Positions 44,997 through 54,996 of a DNA stretch of 64,000 nt are shown here, one piece after another. A program made the position numbers and the translations under genes. Within the stretch, counting starts at the first letter, position 1; each line of letters opens with the position of its first letter. The DNA is from Alphaproteobacteria bacterium (GTDB lineage Bacteria > Pseudomonadota > Alphaproteobacteria > Caedimonadales > UBA1908): NCBI GenBank assembly GCA_013911655.1, contig JACESU010000001.1, positions 833,152-897,151 on the forward strand, written 5' to 3'. The notes beneath the pieces are model-generated. The model was not told where the DNA came from. It did not search any database and saw nothing but the letters and a program-made list of their open reading frames with translations.

Positions 44997-45596
44997 TTAA
45001 GATGGAGTTTGCCCCCATTTGGCCATGAAATCTTTATTAGGAGTCGGGGCGCTGGCGATGGCGGGTAGAATATCATCCACACAGGACACAAGCGTAAAAA
45101 GCGCCGCGTCCTCTCGCCTGACAAACCCTTGATCAATCATGTGATGGAAAAAAGTCGTAAAAAGACCTGACCAGTACTGATCGATATCTACCAAGATAAT
45201 GGGCTTTGTGTGAAGGCCGACCTGTTTCCAGGTCAACATCTCGAAGGTTTCATCAAGGGTCCCGAGGCCCCCTGGCAAAACAACAAAGGCATCAGAGTGA
45301 TCAAACATTACCTGCTTGCGTTCATGCATGGTTGGCACAATTTGAAGCTCTGTAATGCCTGTGTGCCCGCCTTCATAGGAATTAAGAAAATCGGTCATAA
45401 TGCCAAGGACGTTTCCGCCAGCACTGACGCAGGCATCGGACACAACACCCATAAGCCCCACACGGCCACCCCCAAAAACCATTTTGATTTTTTCATGCGC
45501 CAAAAGGCGGCCCACTTTTTGGGCCGCCTCGACATACATTGGCTTTGGATCAGCAGACGATCCACAGTAAACGCAGATAGAGTTGACTTGTCTCAT
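44997..45596 (-). CDS. LOG family protein (TIGR00730), putative nucleotide phosphoribohydrolase
   Basis: A 199-residue Rossmann-fold protein of the lysine-decarboxylase-like/LOG family. The family signature PGGLGTLDETFEML is intact, as are the N-terminal VYCGSSADPKP and FGGGRVGLMGVVSDA. Members hydrolyse nucleoside 5'-monophosphates (cytokinin riboside monophosphates in plants and some bacteria, purine nucleotides more generally). It leads the operon with the two acyltransferase genes, 14 bases upstream of the next start; the link may be transcriptional only. Confidence 0.94.
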   Translation of the reverse strand: MRQVNSICVYCGSSADPKPMYVEAAQKVGRLLAHEKIKMVFGGGRVGLMGVVSDACVSAGGNVLGIMTDFLNSYEGGHTGITELQIVPTMHERKQVMFDHSDAFVVLPGGLGTLDETFEMLTWKQVGLHTKPIILVDIDQYWSGLFTTFFHHMIDQGFVRREDAALFTLVSCVDDILPAIASAPTPNKDFMAKWGQTPS

Positions 45597-45661
45597 ACTT
45601 TTTTCTTTTCTTTCATAGAAACAATAACAAACAAGTCCTTATCTTATCATAAAAGATCCCT

Positions 45662-48600
45662 TTAGGAACAGCCGCTCGTGCTGCCGCAGGTCACACACTT
45701 CAAACATGTCCCATTACGCACCAAAGTAAAGTTTCCGCATTCCTGGCAAGAATCCCCTTCATATCCCTTCATGCGTGCCACCTGCATTTGCTCAAGGACC
45801 GTAGTGCCGTCGGTTTCTACATGGCCTTCTTCTTCCTCTTGGGACAGAACGCTGGATTCCATGTGCTTGAGAAGCGTTGTTGTTGAAGACATCGTGGGTG
45901 CAGTCCCACCCGCAACGTTCTTGCCGCCTTGCAACACATAAAGGTTGCTGCGCACATAGCCGTTACTAGTCAAACGAGAAAGAGCCGCAAGCTTTGGCGC
46001 GTCGGGATCGTCCTCGTCGATGTCGCCTGTGTTTTCATAAGCTTTACCCACACTGCTCGAGACGATGTCTGACGGATCCACATGGGCAAGGTCCGTGCGC
46101 CCCAAGTAAGACACCGCAAGCTCCCTAAAAATATAGTCAAGGATCGAGGTCGCCATTTTAATGGCGTCGTTACCGGTTACCATGCCTGACGGTTCAAAAC
46201 GCGTGAACGAGAACGCCTCGACGTATTCCTCAAGGGGTACGCCGTACTGCAAACCAATGGAAATGGCCATGGCAAAGTTGTTCATCAGGCTTCTAAAGGC
46301 GGCTCCTTCTTTGTGCATATCCACAAAGATCTCGCCAAGTGCGCCGTTTTCATATTCGCCGGTACGCAAGTAAACCTTGTGTCCCCCCACAACGGCCTTT
46401 TGGGTATAGCCCTTGCGGCGCGCGGGAAGCTTTCGGCGTCCCGTTTTGTAGATGATTTTCTCGACAATTTTTTCGGCAATGGTTGCCACTTGCTGAGGCA
46501 CACTCATGGCCAAAAGATCAGCCACACTGTCCTCGTCATCGGCGTAATCATCTTCTGTCAAAAGCGAGCTGTTAAGCGGTTGTGAAAGCTTTGATCCGTC
46601 CCGGTAAAGCGCGTTACACTTAAGGCCCAAACGCCAAGAGAGCAAGTATGCCTGCTTACAGTCTTCCACCGTTGCCGCGTTAGGCATGTTGATGGTTTTG
46701 GAGATGGAGCCCGACACAAAGGGCTGCACGGCGGCCATCATACGGATATGGCTTTCTGATGATAAAAAGCGCTTGCCAAGGCGCCCACAGGGACTGGCGC
46801 AGTCAAAGACAGGCAAGTGCTCTGGCTTCAGGTAAGGCGCACCTTCAAGGGTCATAGTTCCGCAACAATAGGCGTTAGCGCGTTCAATGTCTTCTTTAGA
46901 AAAACCAAGGGCACCCAGCATATCAAAGGAAACGTCTGAGAGTTGTTCTTTTGTAAAACCAAGAATCTTTTGGCAGAATTCCTCGCCAAGTGTCCACTTG
47001 TTAAAAGCAAAACGAATATCAAAAGCCGTCTTTAAGGAATCTTCAAGAGCCGACAAGATAGCTTGAGTAAAGCCTTTTTGACGCAACGCGTCAAAGCCAA
47101 TGGCAGGAGCGCCGTCCAAAGTTCCGTGCCCCACAGCGTACGCTTCGATTTCGCGGCGCTCGGCGTCGGTATAGCCAAGGCGTTTCAGAGCCTTTGGTAC
47201 CATTTGGTTGATGATTTTAAAGTAGCCACCACCCACAAGCTTTTTAAACTTCACAAGGGCAAAATCAGGCTCCACACCTGTCGTATCACAATCCATCACA
47301 AGACCAATGGTCCCCGTGGGTGCAATGACCGTCGTTTGGGCGTTACGGAACCCATATTGCTCTCCAAGGGTGAGCGCTTGATCCCACGCGGCTCTCGCGG
47401 CTTCAATCAGCTGCGGCTCGGGACAGGCTTTGCTTTCCAAGGCAACGGGCAAGATAGATAGATCCTCGTAACCTGCTTTTTTACCGTATGCTGCCAGACG
47501 GTGGTTGCGAATCACACGCAGCATGGCCTCTTTGTTCTTGTCATAATGGGCAAAGGTGCCGTGCTCTGCGGCAAGTTCTGCCGACGTTGCATAGCTCACA
47601 CCCGTCATAATAGCAGCAAGGGATCCCCCAACGGCACGTCCAGCGTCGCTGTCATAAGAAAGGCCCATGGCCATTAAAAGACCACCAAGGTTTGCGTAGC
47701 CAAGGCCAAGGGTTCTGTAGTCATAGGTTCCTTGGGCAATTTCCTTAGAGGGCGATTGGGACATTAGGACCGCAATTTCCAGAACCATGGTCCACAAACG
47801 ACATGCATGGATATATTTTTCCACATCAAAGGCATTGCTAGTCTTAGTCGCGTCATAGAACTGGGCAAGGTTCAAGGAGGCAAGGTTACAAGCCGTGTCA
47901 TCCAGGAACATATATTCAGAACATGGGTTAGAGGCGTTAATGCGTCCGCTTACGGGGCAGGTATGCCACTCATTAATAGTGGTATCAAACTGAATGCCCG
48001 GATCCGCACACGCCCACGCCGCATAGCCAACCTTATCCCAAAGCTCCTTAGCGCGCACAGTCTCGTACACAGAACCGTCTGTACGCTTGATTAAATTCCA
48101 AGCTTCGTCCTTTAGGACCTTTTCCAGGAACTTATTCGGCACGCGTACCGAGTTGTTAGAGTTTTGACCCGATACCGTAAAGTAGGCTTCAGAGTCAAAG
48201 TTCGTATCATAGGTATCAAACTCAAAGTGCGTATAGCCTTGTTTTGCAAATTGGATCATACGCTGGACATAGTTTTCACTGACCATGGCGCGGTTTGCCG
48301 CCTTCAAAGCGCCCTTAAGCGTTGGATTCTTTTGAGGATCAAAACGATCATCGCTGGTGCCAATCTGGCAGGCTTGAAACACGGCCTCTAGGTGTCTTTT
48401 TACGACCTTGGAACCCGTGACGAGGGAAAGCACTTTTTGCTCTTCCACAACCTTCCAATTGATGTATTCCTCGATGTCTGGGTGATCGATGTCAACGGTG
48501 ACCATTTTAGCTGCACGTCTTGTGGTACCACCGGATTTGATGGCACCTGCCGCGCGGTCGCCAATTTTCAAAAAGCTCATAAGACCTGAAGAACGCCCAC

Positions 48601-49330
48601 CCCCCGAAAGGGATTCGCCGCGTCCCCGCAAGTTTGAAAAGTTCGTCCCTGTCCCAGAACCGTACTTGAATAGGCGCGCCTCACGCACCCACAAATCCAT
48701 GATGCCGCCCTCGTTCACGAGGTCATCGCTGATGGACTGAATAAAGCAAGCGTGGGGTTGAGGACGTTCATACGCTGACGACGAGTGACTTAGTTTTCCT
48801 GTCTTCTCATCCACATAAAAGTGTCCTTGGGACGGGCCATCTATGCCGTAAGCCCAGTGAAGACCTGTATTAAACCACTGAGGCGAATTAGGCGCTGCCA
48901 TCTGGGTACACAGCATATAGCGCATTTCATCAAAAAAGGCGCGAGCATCTTTTTCCTTAGAAAAATATCCAGATTTCCAACCCCAATAGGTCCAAGTCCC
49001 CGCAAGTCTGTCAAAAACCTGACGTGCGTCTTTTTCCCCTTCAAGGGTTACGGTGCCATCCGCACCTGCCTCTGCCACATGGCGTTGAAGCCAGGACGGC
49101 ACCCCTTTTTCTGCAACGGGTTTAAGCTTTTGAGGTACGCCCGCCTTGCGAAAATACTTTTGTGCCAGAATGTCACAAGCCACTTGCGACCAAGAGCTTG
49201 GCACATCCATTTCTTCAAGGCGAAACACCACAGAGCCATCCGGATTTCGGATTTCACTAGTTGCTTTGCGGAAGGCAATTTTATCGTAGGGGCTTTGGCC
49301 TTCTTGAGTAAAACAACGCTTAATCTCCAT
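45662..49330 (-). CDS. nrdJ: Adenosylcobalamin-dependent ribonucleotide reductase (class II)
   Basis: A 1222-residue B12-dependent ribonucleotide reductase that needs no oxygen and no NrdB. The barrel motifs [20 protein letters not shown] (active-site Asn-Cys-Glu), [26 protein letters not shown] and the finger-loop cysteines are present. The long C-terminal part contains the [13 protein letters not shown] region and a zinc-ribbon-like tail (CQECG...CLKCVTCGS). The ATG at 49330 (preceded by AGAGGA) is preferred to the GTG six bases upstream. The gene is alone, divergent from the Atm1-like exporter. A class Ia enzyme (nrdAB) is also present at the left end of the window, so dNTP synthesis has two routes. 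Confidence 0.97.
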   Translation of the reverse strand: MEIKRCFTQEGQSPYDKIAFRKATSEIRNPDGSVVFRLEEMDVPSSWSQVACDILAQKYFRKAGVPQKLKPVAEKGVPSWLQRHVAEAGADGTVTLEGEKDARQVFDRLAGTWTYWGWKSGYFSKEKDARAFFDEMRYMLCTQMAAPNSPQWFNTGLHWAYGIDGPSQGHFYVDEKTGKLSHSSSAYERPQPHACFIQSISDDLVNEGGIMDLWVREARLFKYGSGTGTNFSNLRGRGESLSGGGRSSGLMSFLKIGDRAAGAIKSGGTTRRAAKMVTVDIDHPDIEEYINWKVVEEQKVLSLVTGSKVVKRHLEAVFQACQIGTSDDRFDPQKNPTLKGALKAANRAMVSENYVQRMIQFAKQGYTHFEFDTYDTNFDSEAYFTVSGQNSNNSVRVPNKFLEKVLKDEAWNLIKRTDGSVYETVRAKELWDKVGYAAWACADPGIQFDTTINEWHTCPVSGRINASNPCSEYMFLDDTACNLASLNLAQFYDATKTSNAFDVEKYIHACRLWTMVLEIAVLMSQSPSKEIAQGTYDYRTLGLGYANLGGLLMAMGLSYDSDAGRAVGGSLAAIMTGVSYATSAELAAEHGTFAHYDKNKEAMLRVIRNHRLAAYGKKAGYEDLSILPVALESKACPEPQLIEAARAAWDQALTLGEQYGFRNAQTTVIAPTGTIGLVMDCDTTGVEPDFALVKFKKLVGGGYFKIINQMVPKALKRLGYTDAERREIEAYAVGHGTLDGAPAIGFDALRQKGFTQAILSALEDSLKTAFDIRFAFNKWTLGEEFCQKILGFTKEQLSDVSFDMLGALGFSKEDIERANAYCCGTMTLEGAPYLKPEHLPVFDCASPCGRLGKRFLSSESHIRMMAAVQPFVSGSISKTINMPNAATVEDCKQAYLLSWRLGLKCNALYRDGSKLSQPLNSSLLTEDDYADDEDSVADLLAMSVPQQVATIAEKIVEKIIYKTGRRKLPARRKGYTQKAVVGGHKVYLRTGEYENGALGEIFVDMHKEGAAFRSLMNNFAMAISIGLQYGVPLEEYVEAFSFTRFEPSGMVTGNDAIKMATSILDYIFRELAVSYLGRTDLAHVDPSDIVSSSVGKAYENTGDIDEDDPDAPKLAALSRLTSNGYVRSNLYVLQGGKNVAGGTAPTMSSTTTLLKHMESSVLSQEEEEGHVETDGTTVLEQMQVARMKGYEGDSCQECGNFTLVRNGTCLKCVTCGSTSGCS

Positions 49331-49488
49331 GGTCACATCCTCTAAGTTTAATAAAATGTTTATTTAATTAAATAAAAAGTAAAAGAAACACAGTATCCCT
49401 TTAAAAAAGAAGATATCTTTAAGAGCATAATGTGGTATCCTCAGTGGATATTGGAGACGTTTTGCGACCGCGTCAATAGGATTTTTCC

Positions 49489-51306
49489 ATGACTTTTTCA
49501 CCCACACCTCCTGAAAAAAGGAGACCTTTGAACCCTCTCAAGATGTTATTGAGCGCCCTTTGGCCTATGGGCAAAAATCATATTAAAATTCTTTTTGTAG
49601 TAGCCGCCTTCTTCCTCATTCTATCGAGGCTGGCCAACTTGTATCCCCCGCTTCTCTTTAAAGAAATTGTGGACAATTTGTCCATTTCACAAACGTCTCA
49701 ACTCCTTCTTATCACGCCCATTGCTATGATTCTGGGTTATGCTTTTACGCGTTTTCTTTCACAACTCTTTTCTGGTCTTAAAGATTCACTTTTTTCACCT
49801 GTCACACAAAATGCCATGCATCGTATTGCCTATGATGTTTTTTGCAAACTACACCGCCTCAGCCTCCAATTTCACCTCGACCACAAAATGGGAGGGACCG
49901 GACGCGCCCTTGAACGCGGCGTTAAAGGGATCGATACTTTCTTGCGCTTTGCTGTCTTTATGGTGATCCCGGCATTTTTGGAGCTTACCCTTTCCTGTAT
50001 TTTGCTGGGGTGGCTTTATGGACCTGGGCTTGCTCTTTTCGTTGCTGTTATTTTGCTTGCTTATATTGCCTTTACCCTAATCTACACTCAGTGGCGCCTG
50101 CGCATCGTGCGTCAAATGGCAGAGGTCGATACGGCCTCCAACGCACAAGTAGTTGAAAGTCTTCTACAATATGAAACGGTCAAATATTTTAATAACGAAC
50201 CTTTCGAAGCCGCACGCTATGACAAACTTCTTGGCAACTATGAAAAAACAGCCGTCATCACCCAGTTTACCTTATCTCTTCTAGATATTGTTCAAGGACT
50301 TATTATTGCAATTGGCCTGAGCGGCGCACTTTGGCTTACCTCAGAAAAGATGGCCTCGCACGCACTGACTGTAGGAGATTTTGTTTTTGTAAACACCCTC
50401 CTCATCCAGCTTTTTATCCCCCTGTGGTCTTTAGGATTTGCCTACCGCGAGGTCAAGCTTGCCCTCATCAGCATGGAGGAAATGTTCGCCCTTCTTGAGG
50501 TCAACGAAGAAATCCAAGACCTGCCTGATGCCAAGCGCCTCACCTGTGGTGTCTCAGACATTACCTTCAAGGACGTTTCTTTTTCCTATACCCCTGAACG
50601 CCCGATTTTGAAAAAAGTGTCGTTCCATGTACCAGCTGGCAAAACCGTCGCCATTGTGGGGCCGAGCGGGGCTGGCAAATCAACGATCCTGCGCCTTCTT
50701 TTTCGTTTTTATGATGCGACCTTTGGGGATATTCTTATTGGCGATCAAAAAATCGCTGACGTGACCCAAGAAAGCGTCCGCGCTGCCATTGCCGTTGTCC
50801 CCCAAGAAACGATTCTTTTTAATGAATCCATCGGATTTAATATTGGTTATGGCAAACCGGGCGCGACCCAAGAAGATATCGAGGACGCCGCGCAAAAAGC
50901 AAAAATCCACGACCTTATCATGACTTTTCCCGAGAAATATGAGACCCTGGTGGGCGAGCGAGGGCTGAAGCTTTCGGGCGGTGAGAAGCAGCGTGTGGCC
51001 ATTGCCAGAGCTCTTTTAAAAGCGCCTAAAATTTTCTTTTTTGATGAAGCCACGTCTTCTCTTGATACCCAAACCGAAAAGGAAATCCAAAAAAGCTTGA
51101 ACGAGGTGTCGCGCAAAACAACAACCCTCATCGTTGCCCACCGACTGTCCACCATTGTACACGCCGATGAAATTTTGGTTCTAGAAGCCGGCACCATCGT
51201 CGAGCGCGGCACTCACGAGAAGCTTCTTACTCAAAGTGGTCTTTACGCCACTTTGTGGCGTAAGCAGCAACAAGATCTTGTTAAAGGACTTGAGGGTCTT
51301 TCCTGA
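49489..51306 (+). CDS. Atm1/HMT1-like ABC exporter
   Basis: A 605-residue half-transporter with an N-terminal membrane domain (about 35-325) and an ATPase domain (about 360-590). The segments RALERGVKGIDTFLRF, ESLLQYETVKYFNNE and LNFIQ-like region are the hallmarks of the Atm1/ABCB7 family, which exports a sulfur-containing glutathione compound linked to Fe-S and heavy-metal handling. The ATPase has Walker A GPSGAGKST, signature LSGGEKQR, Walker B IFFFDEATSSLD and H-loop AHRLST. It is divergent from nrdJ and probably monocistronic, with a terminator directly after. Confidence 0.94.
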   Translation: MTFSPTPPEKRRPLNPLKMLLSALWPMGKNHIKILFVVAAFFLILSRLANLYPPLLFKEIVDNLSISQTSQLLLITPIAMILGYAFTRFLSQLFSGLKDSLFSPVTQNAMHRIAYDVFCKLHRLSLQFHLDHKMGGTGRALERGVKGIDTFLRFAVFMVIPAFLELTLSCILLGWLYGPGLALFVAVILLAYIAFTLIYTQWRLRIVRQMAEVDTASNAQVVESLLQYETVKYFNNEPFEAARYDKLLGNYEKTAVITQFTLSLLDIVQGLIIAIGLSGALWLTSEKMASHALTVGDFVFVNTLLIQLFIPLWSLGFAYREVKLALISMEEMFALLEVNEEIQDLPDAKRLTCGVSDITFKDVSFSYTPERPILKKVSFHVPAGKTVAIVGPSGAGKSTILRLLFRFYDATFGDILIGDQKIADVTQESVRAAIAVVPQETILFNESIGFNIGYGKPGATQEDIEDAAQKAKIHDLIMTFPEKYETLVGERGLKLSGGEKQRVAIARALLKAPKIFFFDEATSSLDTQTEKEIQKSLNEVSRKTTTLIVAHRLSTIVHADEILVLEAGTIVERGTHEKLLTQSGLYATLWRKQQQDLVKGLEGLS

Positions 51307-51329
51307 CCTTCATAAAAACCTTTCAAATA

Positions 51330-51368
51330 AAAAACCTCAAAAAAGCGCCACACTTTCTTGAGGTTTTT
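51330..51368. terminator. Bidirectional terminator
   Basis: An 11-bp perfect inverted repeat (51330-51340 and 51358-51368) has A-rich and T-rich outer flanks and a 17-base loop. It lies between the convergent ABC exporter and the exported methyltransferase-like gene. Confidence 0.85.
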
Positions 51369-51389
51369 GTCGTCGCAAGCGCGAACGAA

Positions 51390-52412
51390 TTAGAGCTCTG
51401 TTCGTTCCGCCACGATGGAAAGCATCGATTCAAAGGCATCGGGATGAATATCTTTTGGCGCAAGATTGAGCACTTTCACAATCCTAAACTTGTCACCCAA
51501 AGCGTGCGTCAAAGAAGCCTTTGTGTGGTAATACATCACACGGTCTGTAATAGCATAAGCCTTTGATCCCTCTTGCGAAACGGACTGGTACATATGCCCT
51601 GGCTTTTCATGATCTTTAGGCTTTCGCACAGTGAGAGTAGGAGTTCCTAAAATCCCTGACCATGTATCGTTTAGAAGATCTTTTCGTGTAAAAAAGATAG
51701 GTCCATAACCATTTTTATTCACAAACTTCTCATAATCATCTCCGGGCGTTGGGGTCACAACGGTAATAAAGAGCCTGCCGACACCCTTTTCCAAAAGAAA
51801 CGCGGCTTTTTCTACAAAATTTCCAAGTTGCGCATCATCCCAAAAGTGGGCCACTTTGTTCAGGTTAATACCGGTGTACCCGCCTCTAAACCCTTCGTTG
51901 AATTTTACCGTTAGAAAATCACCCGAACGAAACCGTGCAACCGTGTCGATACTCAAATCCGGACTTACTTCTTTAAATAAAGTCGTTACCCGCCCTTGCA
52001 TCTCTCTAAATTGAGCCTGTTGCAGTTCATAAGCCGTCACATGTGTTTTACCAGTAAGAAGCATTCCCACTGTGTCGGATCCTTTGCCCGCTCCCACATC
52101 CATAAATCTTTTGCGCGAAGGTTGACTTGCACAAAAACTTAAAAGTTCTTTTTGAACCGGAGCAATAGGTGGAAAATCCCATCCGTAGTCTGCGTATACA
52201 CGGTTTGGCAACATCATTCCATGATCGTGCTGGATTTCTGTTTTGGGCGATTTTGCTAATTTTTTGAACACATTTGAAGCAGCCTCACTATATTCACAAG
52301 AACAACTTTTTGGTAGAAACGAAGAATACGAAAACTCCTCTGATTCAGAAGATGCAAGACAGGGCAGAGAAAACAGCAGCATGAGAGACGTGCGTAAACG
52401 TTTAAATTCCAT
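51390..52412 (-). CDS. Exported SAM-dependent methyltransferase-like protein
   Basis: A 340-residue protein with a signal peptide (about 1-19: RLRTSLMLLFSLPCLASSE). The mature part carries a good methyltransferase motif I, RKRFMDVGAGKGSDTVGML, followed by THVTAYELQQAQFREM as motif II and a later segment FRSGDFLTVKF. A proline-rich acidic region (VVTPTPGDDYEKF) follows the central helices. The ATG at 52412 is chosen for its AGAGG ribosome site; the frame opens further upstream without homology. It is the second exported methyltransferase-like protein in the window (the first is at 2.2-3.0 kb) and is far more typical in motif I. Its target is unknown; toxin or effector functions are possible. 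Confidence 0.8.
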   Translation of the reverse strand: MEFKRLRTSLMLLFSLPCLASSESEEFSYSSFLPKSCSCEYSEAASNVFKKLAKSPKTEIQHDHGMMLPNRVYADYGWDFPPIAPVQKELLSFCASQPSRKRFMDVGAGKGSDTVGMLLTGKTHVTAYELQQAQFREMQGRVTTLFKEVSPDLSIDTVARFRSGDFLTVKFNEGFRGGYTGINLNKVAHFWDDAQLGNFVEKAAFLLEKGVGRLFITVVTPTPGDDYEKFVNKNGYGPIFFTRKDLLNDTWSGILGTPTLTVRKPKDHEKPGHMYQSVSQEGSKAYAITDRVMYYHTKASLTHALGDKFRIVKVLNLAPKDIHPDAFESMLSIVAERTEL

Positions 52413-52596
52413 ATATACCTCTTTGGAATGCAATAATATAAAGAGGAAGATAACAGAAGTTTCTCAATTGTCAAAAAGGTATTTTTATTGATTATACAAC
52501 ACACTGTGAGATCACTCTTTTAAATGACCAGAAACAGTCTTTGTTTAACGCGCAGGCCTTATTTCAATTTTTCTCAGCACGTTTATAAAATGCGCC

Positions 52597-53154
52597 TTAC
52601 CAAAAGGTTGGTTTTTGTCTAACGTCCACATGGACGAAATTAGATTTAGGGTAGTACCCCACCCCGCCTGCACGTAGCACTTTCGCTGCGTCTCGTAGTT
52701 TTTTCAAGGACACCCCTTGAAGCCTTACATCCACAGCGCGCCCTGACATGTGAAGGCTTTTTTCAGCCACACCTTTGTTCTTTTTGCGCAGGCTCTTATT
52801 CGTATGGGGAGAACGATAACCGCAAACAAGCTCAAGAGGCCTATAGGTTCCAAAAGGCCTATGAAGACGCTCGAGCAAGTCATAAAGGGTTGTTTCCATA
52901 GGATGCGTTTCATCCGTACGCCTGTCACGCATGAAATGGGAAAGCTCTTTCAGGGCGTCGGGATTATAGTCCCTTCCTTCCTTATAGGTGTTCTTAAACC
53001 ACTCGCCTGTGTGCATATTATAAAGATATAGCTTTTTTTCTTGAGCCACTGTCGCCCGAAGGAGTGTGGGCACCCCAAACGTCACGCCAATAGCCAAAGC
53101 GCCCGTTTTTAAGAAGGTTCTTCTGGATAGTGAAGGCAGGATCAAATCTTCCAT
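52597..53154 (-). CDS. Tat-exported DUF882 (M15-like) murein peptidase
   Basis: A 185-residue protein. The N-terminus carries a twin-arginine signal (SRRTFLKTGALAIGV), so it is exported folded. The DUF882 domain (about 45-185) has zinc/catalytic-type features of the M15/YcbK-MepK group: LELVCGYRSPHTNK, HMSGRAVDVRL and the C-terminal FVHVDVRQ, holding the likely zinc His and Asp residues. YcbK/MepK cleaves 3-3 cross-links in peptidoglycan. The start is the ATG at 53154 with a GAGGA site. It is transcribed alone or after the globin chemoreceptor gene. Confidence 0.93.
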   Translation of the reverse strand: MEDLILPSLSRRTFLKTGALAIGVTFGVPTLLRATVAQEKKLYLYNMHTGEWFKNTYKEGRDYNPDALKELSHFMRDRRTDETHPMETTLYDLLERLHRPFGTYRPLELVCGYRSPHTNKSLRKKNKGVAEKSLHMSGRAVDVRLQGVSLKKLRDAAKVLRAGGVGYYPKSNFVHVDVRQKPTFW

Positions 53155-53304
53155 CAGTGTCCTCAAAAAGCATTTCTTACCCTCTATGAGTAGAAAAAAT
53201 GACTTTTGATGACAACCCTAAAAAAGATTTAATTTTGAAAAAATTTTTCACCATATATTAATATTTTTTTAACCTGCTGATAAGATTAATGTTTTACTCA
53301 ACAG

Positions 53305-53337
53305 AACAGGGAGACTATAAAAAGCTCCCTGTTTTTC
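53305..53337 (+). terminator. Strong-looking terminator on the plus strand with no plus-strand gene upstream
   Basis: A 9-bp stem (53305-53313 and 53325-53333) with an 11-base loop is followed by TTTTT on the plus strand. Both flanking genes are on the minus strand, where the U-tract is poor. It could still end the chemoreceptor transcript, or terminate a small plus-strand RNA. Confidence 0.6.
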
Positions 53338-53357
53338 TATCACACGTGCTTCTAAGC

Positions 53358-54701
53358 TTAAGCGACAGCTGCTAACGCGCTTTTGAGAATACGCGTTAAA
53401 TCATCACGTAACGAGTCCATCTCTTTGGCAACATTCTTTGCCCGGTCTTCCACCTCCACGGCTGCTTTGTTGGTCACTTGCATGCCCGAGGTTAAGAGAT
53501 CAATATTTCTAGAGACATGCTCTGTATCCTCAGCCGCTTGCTCCATACTCTTTGAAATCGCTTGGGTCGCGGAACTTTGCTCTTCAACCGCACCCGCCAC
53601 AATGGTTGAAATTTGTGTAATTTCCTCAACAGAAGACCCAACGTTATCCATGGCCTGCACAGCCTTTTGCGTGGTTTCTTGAATCGCTTGAATTTGTTGG
53701 GCAATTTCCTCGGTCGCTTTGGCCGTTTGTGTGGCAAGGCTTTTCACTTCGGAGGCCACTACCGCAAAGCCTTTTCCTGCTTCACCCGCGCGCGCGGCCT
53801 CAATGGTCGCGTTCAAAGCCAATAGGTTTGTTTGGCTCGCAATATCGCTAATCAGCTTCACAACTTCACCAATTTTAGATGCCGCCCCCGCAAGTTCATT
53901 AATGACCTCTCCGGCTTCTCTGGCTTTAGAAACTGCATGATTCGTAATTTGGGAAGACCTTGATGTCTGGGAACTAATCTCCCGCACAGAACTGAGAAGT
54001 TCTTCCGAGGCAGTTGCGACGTTTTGGACGTTCCCTCTTGTTTTTTGTGATGCAGAGTTTGCCACATCCATTTGTCTGATGGCATCCCCGATATTCCCCA
54101 CCATGTCTTGAGAGCTACGTGCCATGTCTTCTGACAGCACAATGATATTGCGAATGGCAGATTGCAAAGAATGCTCAAGGGATTTAGAGATACTTTGCAT
54201 AAGGGATGACAGTTTTCCTTCTTCACCTTTCTGGATGTAAACAGAAATGGCAAGATCCATATCAAGGAGCGCAACCTTGCTCACGGCTTGGAGAATAAGT
54301 GCCGCCCTGTCAGGTTTTTTTCTATAGTGCTTGAAAACAATTTTGGTCATCTCTGCAAGGGCGAAATTGTACCCCCCAATGTACCAACGTGGCTCAAGCC
54401 CAATGCGATCATGGGCATAACCAATTCTTTGGGCACGTTCAAAATACGCATCATCCATATTCCCTTGAAAGAGTTCAAGCCAATGGAGGCGCTGGGCGTT
54501 TTTGGCGTAGTTCACACGGTCAGTTCCGCCAAAAAGCGCTGCTAAATTGTCGTATTTAGTCACATGCCCGTAGAAAGCCTCTAGAATACGATCGATGTCA
54601 CGTTCCATGAGTGGCGCAAACTCCCGAAGGTACTCTTTAGTCCCTTCATCGATTTGCAAAAACTTTAGGCGCTCGATGATTTCTTCACTGGAGGCGTTCA
54701 T
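53358..54701 (-). CDS. Globin-coupled chemoreceptor (HemAT-like)
   Basis: A 447-residue soluble oxygen sensor. The N-terminal sensor globin (about 1-160) has the F8-type proximal His97 in [20 protein letters not shown], the diagnostic HemAT stretch. Haem-bound oxygen would change signalling. The C-terminal signalling domain (about 225-440) carries the invariant tip [20 protein letters not shown]. Such proteins mediate aerotaxis through CheA/CheW; no che genes are in the window. It is the third chemoreceptor here and the only one with a globin. Confidence 0.96.
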   Translation of the reverse strand: MNASSEEIIERLKFLQIDEGTKEYLREFAPLMERDIDRILEAFYGHVTKYDNLAALFGGTDRVNYAKNAQRLHWLELFQGNMDDAYFERAQRIGYAHDRIGLEPRWYIGGYNFALAEMTKIVFKHYRKKPDRAALILQAVSKVALLDMDLAISVYIQKGEEGKLSSLMQSISKSLEHSLQSAIRNIIVLSEDMARSSQDMVGNIGDAIRQMDVANSASQKTRGNVQNVATASEELLSSVREISSQTSRSSQITNHAVSKAREAGEVINELAGAASKIGEVVKLISDIASQTNLLALNATIEAARAGEAGKGFAVVASEVKSLATQTAKATEEIAQQIQAIQETTQKAVQAMDNVGSSVEEITQISTIVAGAVEEQSSATQAISKSMEQAAEDTEHVSRNIDLLTSGMQVTNKAAVEVEDRAKNVAKEMDSLRDDLTRILKSALAAVA

Positions 54702-54936
54702 GATTTCCCTACCTAGTTATCGTTTATCTGTCGGCTCACTCTAAAAATAAAAATTTAAAAAAACGTTAAGAGAAAATCCAATACAAGGTCTTCATTTTTA
54801 CATGGTTACCCCGATTAACATCTTACATTCTCTTCATTTTTCATTGCTTTTTTTGGCGGCAGTCATTTGCAAAGAGCATAAACCACCTTATTGCATCAAG
54901 GGAATTTTCATTGTAGAAAAGAGAAATTATACTTAG
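54702..54936. other. AT-rich intergenic region
   Basis: About 235 bases between the globin chemoreceptor start and the next reading frame. It should hold the chemoreceptor promoter on the minus strand and a promoter on the plus strand. No gene, tRNA or hairpin with a clear U-tract is visible. Confidence 0.4.
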
Positions 54937-54996
54937 AGGAATTTTCTTTTCACTGATCAATCAATTATCACTTTTTTATCACAAGCGCTGGCAGTT

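Noticed and set aside
48821-49345. A 174-codon plus-strand frame within nrdJ
   Set aside because: It is antisense to the well-conserved N-terminal part of nrdJ and has no independent support.
49359-49376. An 18-base perfect AT-only palindrome upstream of nrdJ
   Set aside because: It is made only of A and T in an AT-rich promoter gap, where such palindromes arise by chance; it does not match the NrdR box.
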